From: Artocarpus heterophyllus
Lineage: Eukaryota > Streptophyta > Magnoliopsida > Rosales > Moraceae
Length of the DNA: 64,000 nt
Direction of reading: 5' to 3'
NCBI GenBank assembly: GCA_025403435.1
Contig: CM046350.1
Coordinates: 36,337,824-36,401,823, forward strand
Below, one piece after another: positions 10,560 to 21,723 of the stretch. The stretch's first letter is position 1. Every line of letters starts with the position of its first letter. A model generated the notes under the pieces. It had not been told where the DNA came from and ran no database searches. It saw nothing but the letters and a program-made list of their open reading frames with translations. A program made the position numbers and the translations under genes.

Positions 10560-12560
10560 ATGCTGGCTCTACTTGGTACTTTAGATGGTATTTCTCTACC
10601 TTCATATAATTATGGAAGGGCTTGCCTTTGGACGTCAAGTATAGTTCTTTTGAGATCACCTAGAATTTCCTTTCAGTTATGGCCTATTATGGATAGTGCA
10701 GATTACTCTTGCAGGTGGTTAATTGTTTCCTACTTGTGGAGCCAGGTTGTTTTGGTCAGCTCATGCTCCATCTAAACAATTTTCCCTGATATACTCCCAC
10801 AAGTAACATCTTTCCTTTAAGTCGGTGCACTCTACAATATTATGACCGATCTCTCTATGGAACCTGCAATGCTTGTTCTGATTTTTTTCTTGGGTCTTTC
10901 CTTATCAGAATTGGTCTTTTTAGTATATTACAGTTTTGAACCTAGTTATAAATTTCCTCATTGTTAGAATTGAGGTCGGTATACGTTTCACACCTTTGAA
11001 AAGGTCACCTTTGCCTTTTATTTCCCTAAGTTGGGGCCTGAGCTAGCTGTGCTGTAGACAAGGCTAGAGGTAGGGCTAGTGCAAGTGCTAGCGGAGGATA
11101 ATAAGTGTTGGCATTCTGATTATTATTTCCACCATTTCGCTTCTTTTTCTTCCCATTGTTTTTCGTCCCATTTTGGTTTTTCACTTATTATGTTGTTGTG
11201 GACCTGTTGGTGCCGCTTATGTTAGAGGGTAGTATGGAACCTCTACACCTGCTAATGACCTAGCTGCACAGCTCTTTTACGTTAATGTACTTCTAAGCAT
11301 GTGATAAGAACTTAGGCCATGATACTAAAAGTTTCCTGTGCAGGGAAAATTTAAAGGCTCCTTACTCTAAACACCCAATGACTAAAGATAAGGCAGTATC
11401 CTTTGAACAATTCTCCACCGAAACCATCTCTCTGATATAAAGATTGATAAAAGACCTTAGAGACTCAGGAAGTCCTTGTTAATGGCCTGAAGTCTTTCTC
11501 GAGGTGTTTGCTACAATCTCCTTCTGATGAATTGGGTAACAAAGGCTGTATACAATTATCGCCAGCATGTGATGGTCTGTGGTCTTAAATTCATGAACTA
11601 CTTCTTATTGATCCACTGAGTGTCTCATCAAAAGCTTGGCGCTTGATGGTATTAGGGCCTCTATGTAGACTCGTATGGGAATTGAAAAGTTGGGCATGAT
11701 CATATGGTTCTCCTTTATCATCAAATAGGGGTTATTTGGTAGTTTGAGTTTAGGTGGCAAAGGTTTAGCCATCATCTCTTCAGTGAATATGCCTCCATCC
11801 AGGTTATCAAGATTAAGAGCCTAATAGCCCTTTATAGACTCCAACTGTTGACTCTTTCCACAAGCCTGTGATGCTCCTGGAGACTTACTACTAGCCTATC
11901 GATATCCTGGCTCCCAGCCTACCAAGCTTGGATTCGATTCCTAAGGTCTTCTTGTCCTTGTCGACCATCCATTCCTCCTGTTATTCACTAAGCTTGATGG
12001 CGTACCCTGCCTTTGTGTCAAAAGTGGTAGTCCATCACAATCTTGGTTATTATGCACTCTTACACCTTCTTGGGATGCATGCATTCTCTAAGCCCTTCTT
12101 TGCCTACTTCCATGTGACCCCAATGCCCGTGTTTAATATGATTACTCATCATCAAGATCCCCCAGTTCCCTCCTATAGATTCATTTCATCTTTTTATGCC
12201 AGCAACGATTATTATTATTGTTCATAGGCCATGCAAGATTGTTCAACATAGTTTCCATGCATTGAAACGATTGCATCAACTGCTCATAATTCTATGTCAG
12301 GGTCCCTGATTTGAGTCTGCAAGGCTGTATTTGGGTTTGGAGGTGCATCTTCAAGTGGTGGCATCTAATTATGGTTGTCTTCGAGTGGTGGCATCTAATT
12401 ATGGTTGTCAGCTAGAAGAGGTAAAGATGGTTGATCCTCTTTTCCACCTAAGGTAGCATCATTATTTCTGTCACACTAACCACGATGGTCATTTTGGTTC
12501 TGATTATTCACTTTAGTGTGCTTTCTTGCAGTTGAAACAAATGATAGACTTTTTTCTAAA
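10560..12560 (-). pseudogene. Tat-type gag region, heavily decayed
   Basis: Only scattered gag wording survives: a segment starting MIMPNFSIPIRVYIEAL (about 11700) and a KFSLHRKLL stretch (about 11350), which match the order of a Tat gag. A Lys/Asn-rich run lies near 11140. Numerous stops are present, and the plus-strand frames 10551-10775 and 11928-12227 are antisense accidents. Boundaries are approximate. Confidence 0.45.
12349..12408. repeat. Two tandem copies of a 30-bp unit
   Basis: The unit beginning CTTCAAGTGGTGGCATCTAA is repeated immediately with one A-to-G difference (12349-12378 and 12379-12408). It lies in the Tat gag leader region and preserves a multiple of three. Confidence 0.85.
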
Positions 12561-12580
12561 AAAAGGCTAGAAAATTTTTA

Positions 12581-12599
12581 GCCCTCTTTCTAGCGCTAA
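12581..12599 (-). other. Primer-binding site of the Tat element
   Basis: The minus strand reads TTAGCGCTAGAAAGAGGGC directly inside the LTR. Tat-type elements commonly carry a (T)TGGCGCTAGAAGGAGGG-like primer site here; which tRNA it matches was not checked. Confidence 0.6.
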
Positions 12600-12600
12600 T

Positions 12601-13185
12601 TGTTGACAGGAAATACTTGTCTGACAAGTAATCTCTCCAATTCCTAACCAGGATAGTCACTGACAAACAAAGTAAATGAAATAATAACAATAACATGCAA
12701 AATTTATAGTGGTTCACCTCAATTGAAGGCTACTGTTCACTTATGTTTTTTCGGGTGGTAGGGTTTCACTATGAGAAAATATGAATACAAAAGGTTTGTG
12801 TCAAGAATTGGACTTAAGCCATTCTTTAGAGCTGGCCTCTATTTATAGTACTTGGGTAGGTTAATGCCTTATCCTTTAAGCATAATTTAAATTTAAGTAC
12901 AAGATAATCTTTTCTTCTATTGGCTAGAGTCACCATTGTGATCTCTTATAGGATTTATCTATTATGAGTATCTTAGATTCGACAGATCATAATCAGCTTG
13001 AATGTTTATGGCCACCATGAAGATCTTTTAATGTAAACACGGATCTAAATAGATTATTTTACCCTTCTTGGGTATCATTTGAAAAGAAGCTTCTGAAATA
13101 CACTAAGGCAATATGGGATGAAATCATTCTTGGGCCTTTTTTGGGCCTAATGCCTGACTAGGCCCAACTCAGTGACTTGACAACA
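12601..13185 (-). repeat. 5' LTR of the Tat element (585 bp)
   Basis: Plus-strand ends are TGTTGACAGG and CTTGACAACA, an imperfect inverted pair with TG...CA termini. The primer site adjoins on the left. A TATA box on the minus strand (CTATAAATAGAGGC, about 12835-12848) supports its role as promoter. Its partner LTR was not found. Confidence 0.72.
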
Positions 13186-14030
13186 ATGATGATGAAGAAG
13201 ATGAAAATTTGAATCCAAAGGATTTTGAAGAAATGACAACGCTTACAAAGAAATTGGGACACATAAGACTCTATTGTCCTGTCAAAATGGAAGCAAATAA
13301 GAAGAACGAATTCAAGAAAGTCCTTTAAGCTACTTGGGATGAGCTTGAGTTAAAGGCTTGGATGACGACGAGCCGAGCAAAGTAGCCAATATGTGCTTCA
13401 TGGCCATTGACGATAATGAGGTAAGTTCCTTTAACTCTTCCGATGATGAAAGAAATGATATTGATGTTGAATAATTATCTGGAGCATTTGATGAATTACA
13501 TGATGATTATAAAAAACTTGGTTCTTGGAATTTCTACACTTGAAAGAAAATCTCAATCCTCTTAGATGAAATTGATGTTTTGAAAAATGAAAAATCTAAT
13601 AGTGATCCTTTAGTAATTGAGAATGCTTATTTGAAACAAAAAGTTGATGGTCTAACAAAAATGATTCTAAAATTCATCAATGGTAAGAAATATTTTGATT
13701 AGATGCTTGATGAACAATAATGTGTTTTCAACAAAAGTGGTTTAGGATACAAACTACACATGGATAAAAAATATTTCAAAACTTATTTTGTTAAATCATC
13801 AACTAGTTCTTTAAACTCAAAATATGTATGCACTTATTATAACCAAGATGGACATACCGCTTATTATTGCTCCATCAAGAAAAATGTATATTTTGGAGTC
13901 AAACAAGGATGTGTTCCCAAAACGTCTAAACTAAGACAAATGGACCTAAAGTTATTTGGGTACCAAAAATCAAAAACTAAATATTTTTGTAGGCACCTAA
14001 GAAGGAGAAGGTTAAGTAGTTTCTAGATAG
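13186..14030 (+). pseudogene. Sirevirus-like gag remnant
   Basis: The start is an acidic run (DDEEDENLNPKDFEE) and TLTKK, followed at once by GHIRLYCPV, the second half of a zinc knuckle. The spacer and the first two knuckle cysteines are therefore deleted. A Glu/Asp-rich stretch with AKVANMCFMAI-like wording follows to about 13500. At 13760-14026 there is a second knuckle-like motif, CTYYNQDGHTAYYC, with Tyr in place of the second Cys. Stops and a shift near the end separate it from the protease. Confidence 0.65.
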
Positions 14031-14481
14031 TGGATGTTCAAAATATATGACTGAGGGCCACTCACTTTTCCCAAACTTCACAAAGAAGAACGGAGGACAT
14101 GTCACCTTCGGAGATAGGGTAGAAGGAAAGATTCTTGGTGAAGGTGATATTGGTAACAGTTCCTTTCCTCTCATTAAAAATGGTTTTCTAGTTGATAATT
14201 TGATATATAGCATAGAAGGAAGGATTCTTGGTGTAGATGATATTGGTAACAGTTCCTCTCTTCTTATTAAAAATGTTTTTCTAGTTGATAATTTGAAGTA
14301 TAATTTATTCAGCATTAGTCAATTGTGTGATAAGGGATATAAGGCTACTTTTGATTCCTGTAGATGTTTAATTGAAAATGTTTACAATGGTAAGGTTGTG
14401 TTTATTAGTTACCAAAATGAAAATGTTTATACAGTTGATGTTGAAAAGTGTTCAAATAAAAATCAATGCTTTCAGTTTTAA
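14020..14481 (+). pseudogene. copia protease and following segment
   Basis: The active-site region reads LDSGCSKYMTEG (about 14022-14060, partly before the first Met at 14047), then GGHVTFGD and the NLFSISQLCDKGY segment typical between protease and integrase. The open part 14047-14481 contains an in-frame 93-bp tandem duplication (14122-14307), so the loop GRILGxxDIGNSS occurs twice. A frame break precedes the integrase. Confidence 0.75.
14122..14307 (+). repeat. In-frame tandem duplication, 2 x 93 bp
   Basis: The unit starting GAAGGAAAGATTCTTGGTG at 14122 recurs at 14215 with scattered differences and encodes 31 residues each time. It lies within the protease-to-integrase segment and keeps the frame open. 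Confidence 0.85.
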
Positions 14482-15500
14482 ATGATGAAACATTGCTTTG
14501 GCATAGAAGACGGACATTCTAGCACGCATTTAGTTTCAAATATTTCTAGGAAAAAAACTCGTTCGATGGTAAATATGGATTTATCTAGACCATCTTGGAC
14601 TACAAGTCTCGATGGTAAATACTATACCTTTGTTATTGTTGATGGTTGTTCAAGGTTTGCTTGGATTATATTTTTAGCAATAAAGATGATGCTTTGAAAA
14701 CATTTTCATATTTTTGCAGAAGAGTACAAAATAAACAAGGCTACATGATTACTTTAATTAGAAGTGATTATGGTGGTGAGTTCGACAGTGGTGCCTTTGA
14801 ATTGTTTTGCAATGAAAAAGGCTATAAACATAACTTTTTGGCACCAAGAACTCCTCAACAAAATGGTGTGGTTGAATGAAAAAATAGAGTTTTACATGAA
14901 ATCACTAGGACTATGCTTAATGAAAATGGTTTACCAAAGTATTTTTGGGTTGAAGCCATTATTAATATTGCATGCTATATTGTTAATAGAGTTCTTATTA
15001 GACATTAGCTGAATAAAACTTCTTAGGAGCTTTGAAAGTTTAGAAAACCCAATATCAGCTATTTTAAAGTTTTTGGATGTGAATGCTTTGTTTTAATATC
15101 AAAGACAATTTGAGAAAATTTGATACAAGATCTAATACTAGCGTTTTTCTTGGTTATTCTACTACTAGTAAAGCTTATAGAGTGTTTAATAAAAGAACTC
15201 TAGTTGTGGAACAATTGATGCATGTTGTATTTGATGAAACTAACAATATCGAGGATGATGATGACCTAGGTTTAGAACACCAAATGAAGAACCTAGATAT
15301 TGAAGACAGAGGGAAAGACGTTCAAAAAGATTCTAGTTCCTCTCAAAACATCATCACTCAAACAACTAAACAACCACAACAATATCAACAAAAGAGCATT
15401 CAAAAGTTAAGCCAAATTCACATCCTTTGCCAAAGGATTGGAGGTATCATCCTAAGAAAGATATCATTATTGATGATAGTCCTTCACATGGAGTGACAAC
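14482..15500 (+). pseudogene. copia integrase, broken
   Basis: The first core Asp lies in VNMDLSRPSW (14560-14600), the second in LIRSDYGGEFD (about 14755-14785) and the Glu in PQQNGVVE (about 14855-14878). A frame shift occurs near 14690 and a TGA follows the Glu. The C-terminal part (NTSVFLGYSTTSKAYRVFNK, from about 15135) and an acidic linker to RT are readable to about 15500. Many copia integrases have this layout; this copy is not translatable as one protein. Confidence 0.78.
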
Positions 15501-15599
15501 TGGATCTTCTTTCAAAGATATTTGTAACAATTTAGCTTTTCTTTCTCAAATTGAGTCAAAATGTTTGAAAGATGTCAAAAACGATGAATTTTAGATTTT

Positions 15600-16140
15600 A
15601 GCAATGCAAGAAGAGCTAAATCAATTTCAAAGAAGTGATGTATAGGAACTTGTTCTTAGACCTATTTCTCAATTCATGATAGGTACTAAATAGGTGTTTA
15701 GAAATATGGTGTTATTGTGAGAAACAAGGCTAGATTAATGGCCCAAGATTTCAATCAAGAAGAAGGAATCGACTATGAAGAAACCTTCGCGCTAGTTGCT
15801 CGTTTAGAGTCCATTAGAATGTTACTCACTTTTGTTTGCCACAAAGGGTTTATTCTTTATGAAATGGATGTCAAAAGCACATTTTTAAATGGATATATTA
15901 GAAGAAATTTATATTGAACAACCACCCGGTTTTCAAAACCATAAGTATCCATGTTATGTTTTTAATTTGAAAAAGACTTTATATGGTTTAAAGCAAGTTT
16001 CTAGAGCTTGGTATGAAAGGCTTAGTAAGTTTTTGCTTGAAAATGGTTTTTCAATAGGAGAAGCAAATATTGTTCTTTCTACTAAAACAAAGGGCAAAAA
16101 TTTAATTGTTGTACAAATTTCTTGATGATATTATTTTTAG
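15600..16140 (+). pseudogene. copia reverse transcriptase, broken
   Basis: Recognisable pieces are ARLMAQDFNQEEGIDYEETF (15725-15785), YEMDVKSTFLNG (about 15860-15895, the first catalytic Asp) and TLYGLKQVSRAWYERL (about 15975-16022). The catalytic box is FLDDIIF at about 16119-16139, in another frame. Frameshifts occur near 15890 and 16090; stops precede the first piece. Confidence 0.8.
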
Positions 16141-16179
16141 TGCCACTAATGTTGCTTTGTATGAGGAATTTTCTAAAGT

Positions 16180-17040
16180 ATGCACAGTGAGTTTGAAATG
16201 AGCATGATGGGAGAACTCAAGTTCTTCCTTGGATTCCAAATCAAACAAATTGAAAATGGCATCTTCACCAATCAAGCAAAGTATATAAGAGATCTCTTCC
16301 AAAGATTTGAAATAGAAAATATAAAGCTAATGCCAACTTTGATGAGCTCATCCATCAAGCTAGATAAGGATGAAAGTAGTAAGGTGGTAGATATCACCAA
16401 GTATCAAGGTATGATCGGCACATTGCTTTACTTGACCGCGAGTAGGCCAGATATCATGTTTAGTGTTGGTTTATGTGCTATATTTTAAGCTAATCGTAAA
16501 GAATCACATCTTAGTGCAGTTAAGCGTATTTTTCAATATCTTAGTGGTATTGAGAATTTAAGATTGTAGTATCACAAGGGCACACACATAAAGTTATTAA
16601 GCTATTCTGCTGCCAATTGGGCTAGTTGCACAATCAATCAGAAAAGCATGAGTGGAACTTATCACTTCCCAGGATTTTCATTAGTTTCATGGTTTAGTAA
16701 GAAGCAAAACACATTTGCACTATCAACCGTAGAAGCTAAATATATTTTGGCAGCTAGCTGTTGTTCATAAATTTTATGGATGAAGTAAACACTGTTGAAC
16801 TTAGGATTACATTATGATCAAGTGTCGATTATGTGTGATATAGTAGTGCTGTCAATTTATCCAAAAATCTGGTTTTGCACTCACGCACTAAGTACATAGA
16901 AATTAGACATCGTTTTTAGCATGATCATATTTAAAAAGGAGATATCACCTTGAATTCATTAGCACCGATGACCAACTTGTAGTCATGTTCACCAAACCTC
17001 TTGTACTCGACCGTTTCTCTCATCTAAGAAGAGGATTTTG
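16180..17040 (+). pseudogene. copia RT C-terminus and RNase H, broken
   Basis: The open part 16180-16488 reads MMGELKFFLGFQIKQ and SRPDIMFSVGLCA. RNase H wording continues in the same direction (SMSGTYHFPGFSLVSWFSKK, ALSTVEAKYILAASC) to about 17040, with several TAG/TAA codons. SSTE-type residues expected after ALST are altered (Val-Glu-Ala). Confidence 0.75.
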
Positions 17041-17118
17041 TATGTTGGATGCTTCAAACTTAAATTTAAAGGTTTGAGAGTCTCACCATATGCATACTTG
17101 TTTCATTTGATTAATCTT

Positions 17119-17142
17119 CATATATATATATATATATATAAT
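17119..17142. repeat. (TA)n microsatellite
   Basis: About eleven uninterrupted TA dinucleotides lie in the non-coding gap between the copia pol and its downstream ORF. Confidence 0.95.
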
Positions 17143-17471
17143 ATCTAGATATGCATATAAATTTGCTTTACATATTTCATTAATTCAATTTACTTTTATG
17201 ATTATTAATTTGTAAATTTTAAATATGTTTCGTTGAATTTAAATTGGCATTATAATTGTTTTATGTTTATTACATAAATATATGTGTGATATATCTTTTT
17301 GTTCTCTATTTGTGGAAATATGATTTTATTGGAATAATTTGATTTGTACTAAGTTTGTTATTTAGTTGATATTCATATTTAAAACCTTTTGTATTTAAAT
17401 TATTTTATGCTTTCAAAAATTAGAATTTATTTTAAAATAATTTTTCAGGTACAAAGAACAGCTTAGGCAGC

Positions 17472-18709
17472 ATGTCCAGCAGTCGCGGTCGATCGTTACC
17501 AATGAATTTGTGTTTTTCTCCTGATATTTTCTTTGCTTGCAAACGGTGGGACATGGTGAATCTTCAAGAAGACGCAACAAGCAACCGTCAACTAGAGATG
17601 ATAATGAATTCCATTCAATGGTAATTTATGATCCTAATATCTTGATTGCAAGTAGTAGAAAAACATTTGCAGCTTTAGCCAATAAGAATATCCTCACTAA
17701 AAAAGTCAGTATGTTTGAAGAAATGCAGTCCTTAAACCTTAGAATTTTATTTGAACAGTTAGGCTGGCTGAACATAGTAGAGGCTAGAGCTTGGGTGTAT
17801 CCTAGGCTAGTGAAACTTTCTACGCTCAATTAAATGTCAACCCTCAAAATCTCACAATCACTTGTGAATTAAAAGGAAAAACCATTACCTTGGATTCACA
17901 AACCATGAGCCTAGCTCTAGGAATCCATGATGACAGATTACCCATTCCTTCCTTAGATACATTTGGGAATGATTTCGAGCCTGTTATTATGAATGGAACT
18001 CTTATGGAGGCTCTTAATGGTACCCATTGACTCAGACGAAGTGCGAGGAACCTATCCCCTAGGGTACAAATTCTCCATCACATTGTATCACTAAACTTTA
18101 TTCCTAAGGCAGGCCATAAAGACGATCTTATTAGTTATGACATTTCTCTTATGCAATACATTCTTAATGGCATAAGGATAAACTTGAGTCAGCTGTTCAT
18201 TAACTGTATCATAGCTGATCCTGGAAGTTAATGTGGCATGAATTTACCTTACAGAATGTTATTGGCGTGCATTTTTGAGTACTTTGAGGTTCCCCTTATT
18301 GAAGAATCCGATAAGTAGAAACTGACCTCGAATATGTTCTTCACTATCGTCAACCTCAGAAGAATAGGTTTACAAGAAATCAATTGTATTTGGTATTGAG
18401 GGTTTAATGCACCTGTTCCTCATCCAAATGAGGACGAGCACTAGAAGATCAATCAAGTCGATGAACATTTTGCCATTAAAGAAGTAGAACCTCCCTAAAT
18501 GCCACAAGCCAACTCATGGTAGTGGTTCATATCAGCAGGTCGTTTCGAGGTTTGACTCATTTAAGTCCAACTTTGTTAATTTTCATACCTATGCTGATGA
18601 GCAATTCACTCGGCTCGACAACAACTCGGTGAACATAGGAAATAGTATGGCAAACTTGAACAACACCATGGAAAGCATCCTTAAAGAGCTTCAACGATTG
18701 AACATGTGA
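17472..18709 (+). pseudogene. Third ORF of the Sirevirus-like element (plant transposon domain)
   Basis: A separate reading unit starts at ATG 17472 (MSSSRGRSLPM) and ends with TGA at 18707-18709 after ESILKELQRLNM. A frameshift before 17537 and another near 17815 (end of the open piece 17537-17833) divide it; beyond that it reads VNPQNLTITCELKGKTITLD, LGIHDDRLPIPSLDTFG and NLPYRMLLACIFEYF. This resembles the putative plant transposon protein domain (Pfam Transposase_32) found in proteins linked with retroelements. Sireviruses can have an env-like extra ORF in this place. No membrane segment or signal peptide is apparent. Function unknown. Confidence 0.6.
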
Positions 18710-19339
18710 GGAGCTCCTTCATCTTGAGCTGTTTTGCCTTTGTTACTATCTTTCTAAGTTTTTGTGACTTTTTTATGTTTTATGAACACTTTTTTTTCTA
18801 TTTTAAGACCTTTTATGCTCTATAATTATTTTGTGTACTTAAACTCTTTCTTCAATTATGAATTATGAATCTCATATTTGAGTTTCATGTCTTTCTTTTT
18901 GTTGATGACAAATGAAGAGAAGATATGATTGATTGATCTAATTACATAGATTGTTTTGAAATAGAGGAGAAGATGTGATAGTTTAATTTATCATTTTGCA
19001 GCCTATAATGTTTTGATGCAGGGGCTTATGCTTCTTTTTATGCCGGGGGAGTTATGTTTGTTTGATTTTGTTAAGGTTTTTTTTATAATTTGCATTGAGA
19101 TTGAGATTGAGGTTAATTTGATAAATTGTGCTTGAGCTTGAGATTCTAACAATTTTTTTCAAGATTGAATAGTTGAATATTGAGGGTGAGATTTATTTTT
19201 CTTAAGGATCATATTATATTCGACAGAGGGAGCTTGTGGTAAGAAATTTTTGTGCTACATATTGTTTACTTCAAGCAATTTTTTTTCATTATTTTACTTA
19301 AAGCAATCATTTTTTTGTCATAATTAAAAAAGAAAAGAT
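18710..19339 (+). other. 3' untranslated region with purine tracts
   Basis: No gene. The stretch contains a GCCGGGGGAGTT purine-rich block (about 19042) and ends in AAAAAAGAAAAGAT (about 19326-19339), a decayed match to the AAAAAGGGGGAGAT tract that precedes Sirevirus 3' LTRs. Confidence 0.45.
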
Positions 19340-20700
19340 TATTAGTTCCAAGGTTTCAAATGAAATATTTATTTTTGTTTGATGACAACAAACAATTAAT
19401 TCTAAATTACTGATAATTTATCTTGAGTATGTAGAGATATTTTGTAAAAAAATAATATATAGTAACTCAAGATAATTGGAAGAATTCTCTATCAAGACTC
19501 AGAAGCATTAAAATGAGAAGATATATATATTACTGAGAACTTGAAGATTAAAGAAAGAGCATTAATAAGCATGAATAATATGTTCAATTTTATTTCTAAG
19601 CTTGTATGATACTATTGTATGTAGGAGAAATTTATCAAGTTTAATGAGTTCAAGTTTGATTTTATTCTTTATTTTAAACTTGATTTTAAAAGGTTTATCT
19701 TGGATATTAATTCTTTTCAAATTTATTTAAAAATATGTCCTAAAATATTGTTCTAAACTATTTTTACTTATTACAATTTACTTTCAAGACTTATAATTGT
19801 TTTTAAATTGTTTATATCATATTTAAAGATTTAGAAATGGTTTTTAAAATGGTTTAAAATTGTTTTTAAATGTTTTTTAAAATGAAAAATTTGGCGCTCT
19901 TTGCCTGCTACAAGGGGCTGTCAACCACGCATAGCTTACGCAGTGACCACACCAGCCTAAATGGGCTAGTTCTTGCAACAACATGGTCAAACAGTGCCAC
20001 GTATATGGCTATTGACTGTGTAGTCTAACGGCTAGTTTTCTAGCCCTTGCAAATGTGCCTTAAACAGTCATAAACGGCAAGTTTTGATTTTTTGCCTATA
20101 AATAGCCTCATTTATGACCTTGTTAACCACCAGCATCTAGAATCATCATTGTATCAATCTCTAAGTATTCTATAAGCTTTCAAACAATTCTTGAGTTAAA
20201 CTTGCTTAAAAATCTTTCTTCAGTGCTTGATTATCTCTTAGTTTGTTTTAAATTGTATTCATTCATTTTTTTGGAGTTGTGAACGAGTGCTTAAATTTTT
20301 CAATCCTTGTAAACCGAGAGCAATAGGTTTTTGAAACCTTAGTGAATTTTGGGGCCATTTTGATTAGCCAATCTCTGTGTAAAATTAGCAGTTTGTAAGA
20401 AGTCATGGTAAGCCTCAGGTGGAGCAAATCATCAGTTTTGTACAAGGAGTGATCGTGCCGAAAGATAATCGTTATAGTGGAAGAGGTCGAGTGAAGCTTT
20501 GCATGGCAATAGTAGACATAGGCATTTTGCTGAACTATTATAAATAACGTTTACATTCTCTCTTTCTTAACTCTTTACTTTAATGCACCTATTTATTGTT
20601 TTTGTTATTCGTATGTTTATTACTTTGTATAACTCATCTAGAAATTTTCAATCATTGTAAAAAGTTTTAAAATCCCAATTCATTCCTTTCTTGTAACTGT
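19340..20700 (+). repeat. 3' LTR of the Sirevirus-like element (approximate ends)
   Basis: The left edge is placed after the purine tract, at TATTAGTTCC, where TG would be expected, so the terminus has probably mutated. A TATA box (TATAAATAG, 20097-20105) lies about 750 bp inside. The right part has the usual look of a Sirevirus LTR end, AAAATCCCAATTCATTCC near 20670. No intact partner LTR is present, so both ends are estimates. Confidence 0.55.
20097..20105 (+). promoter_or_regulatory. TATA box of the Sirevirus-like LTR
   Basis: TATAAATAG within GCCTATAAATAGCC, the usual plant core promoter form, in the middle of the 3' LTR and in element orientation. Confidence 0.6.
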
Positions 20701-21359
20701 ATACATAAAAGGAGAGATGAACTTGTAATTGCTATATTTCATTCATCAAACAAGTGGCCTTTATATAGACAACACATCAATAGATCAAAGAAACAACAAA
20801 AGACCAACAAACACACCACTACTTTGATCATCCATAACAACTCCACTCCACTCCACTAGCTATTCCACTACCAATACACTATCAACTTCACTCAGACCAA
20901 ACAAAACAAACAATAGCAGCTCCATGACTAAACAATAAAATAACTTCGTCAAACCAAGTGACCAAATTAGGCATAGCCCCCCGTCACAGTACCACCCCCC
21001 CAACCCCAACCAAAAAAAATAAAGAAATTAAATTCTACTTCTATAATCTCAAAACTTTAAAAATACTACTGTCTCAAAGACAATAAAGTTTTATCAACTA
21101 ATATATGTAGTTGCCATTGTCTCTAAAAGCATTTTAACTTAATAAGAATAGGGAAAAAAGAATATATATGTACATAGATAATCTAATTTAATCCTTTTTC
21201 TTTCATTTTAGAGTATTTTATGTTACTATTGATATGCAATTACAAGAAGTAAATGATCGTTTTAATAAGAAAAGTTCAAATGATTTCATTCTTATCTTCT
21301 GACATGAAAAAGTTAATCTAAATTATTGAGTATTAACCAGAAGATTTTTAAGCTATAGA
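20701..21359. other. AT-rich intergenic DNA, no gene
   Basis: No protein-like frame. The first 300 bp contain GTCTATATAAAGGCC on the minus strand (about 20757-20771) and a C-rich run (about 20980-21005), which could be what remains of a solo LTR. No TG...CA ends or duplicated target were found. Confidence 0.4.
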
Positions 21360-21545
21360 CACTACCAGAATTGATAGATTTTACAACAGTTAAAAACTAT
21401 CGTAAAAAGTTTCCATGATGGTTAAAAAATTGTCATGATATATTACAAGTTTCCATGACGGTTCAAAAACTGTTGTAGAAACATAGAGTTCAGCGCCCAC
21501 TTTTGTAGCGCACAAAGTTTCTACAACAGTTTTGTAGCCTACTTT
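21360..21545 (+). mobile_element. CACTA (EnSpm)-type transposon end
   Basis: Sequence begins CACTACCAGAATTG, the hallmark terminus of CACTA elements. It is followed by subterminal repeats in both orientations: TTTCCATGAYGGTT (about 21409, 21451), AACTGTTGTAGAAAC (about 21468) and GTTTCTACAACAGTTTTG (about 21518). The opposite terminus (…TAGTG) and the 3-bp duplication were not located, so this may be a lone end or a small internal-deletion copy. Confidence 0.5.
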
Positions 21546-21691
21546 TTTAACCTTGATTCAGTGCAGTGTAATACACTTAGCATCGCAGCACCAACCCGAA
21601 AACATGAATATTTTGAGTTGTGTGATTTTAAATTATTTCAAACCGATGTATTGTTTGGTTGTATGCTTTCATACAAATCTGTATACCTATT

Positions 21692-21723
<32 letters not shown>

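Larger units (their letters stand above)
6331..13185 (-). mobile_element. Tat-type Ty3/gypsy element, decayed, 3' LTR missing
   Basis: Read on the minus strand the order is 5' LTR (12601-13185), primer site, gag, protease, RT, RNase H, integrase, which is the gypsy order. Wording throughout matches the Tat/Ogre group. The integrase C-terminal region ends near 6740 and non-coding DNA follows, but no second LTR is seen before the plus-strand pol fragment at 6330, so the left end is truncated or rearranged. Every domain has stops or frameshifts. The exact left edge is uncertain. Confidence 0.75.
13186..20700 (+). mobile_element. Sirevirus-like copia element, 5'-truncated
   Basis: The plus strand carries gag remnant, protease, integrase, RT, RNase H, then a separate ORF after pol, a purine tract and a 3' LTR. 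The extra downstream ORF, the acidic gag and the SGCSKYMT protease wording are features of Sirevirus-type copia elements. The 5' LTR and most of gag are missing: sequence begins inside gag directly at the Tat LTR edge. Coding parts contain many stops and frameshifts, so this is an old copy. The right end is approximate. Confidence 0.75.
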
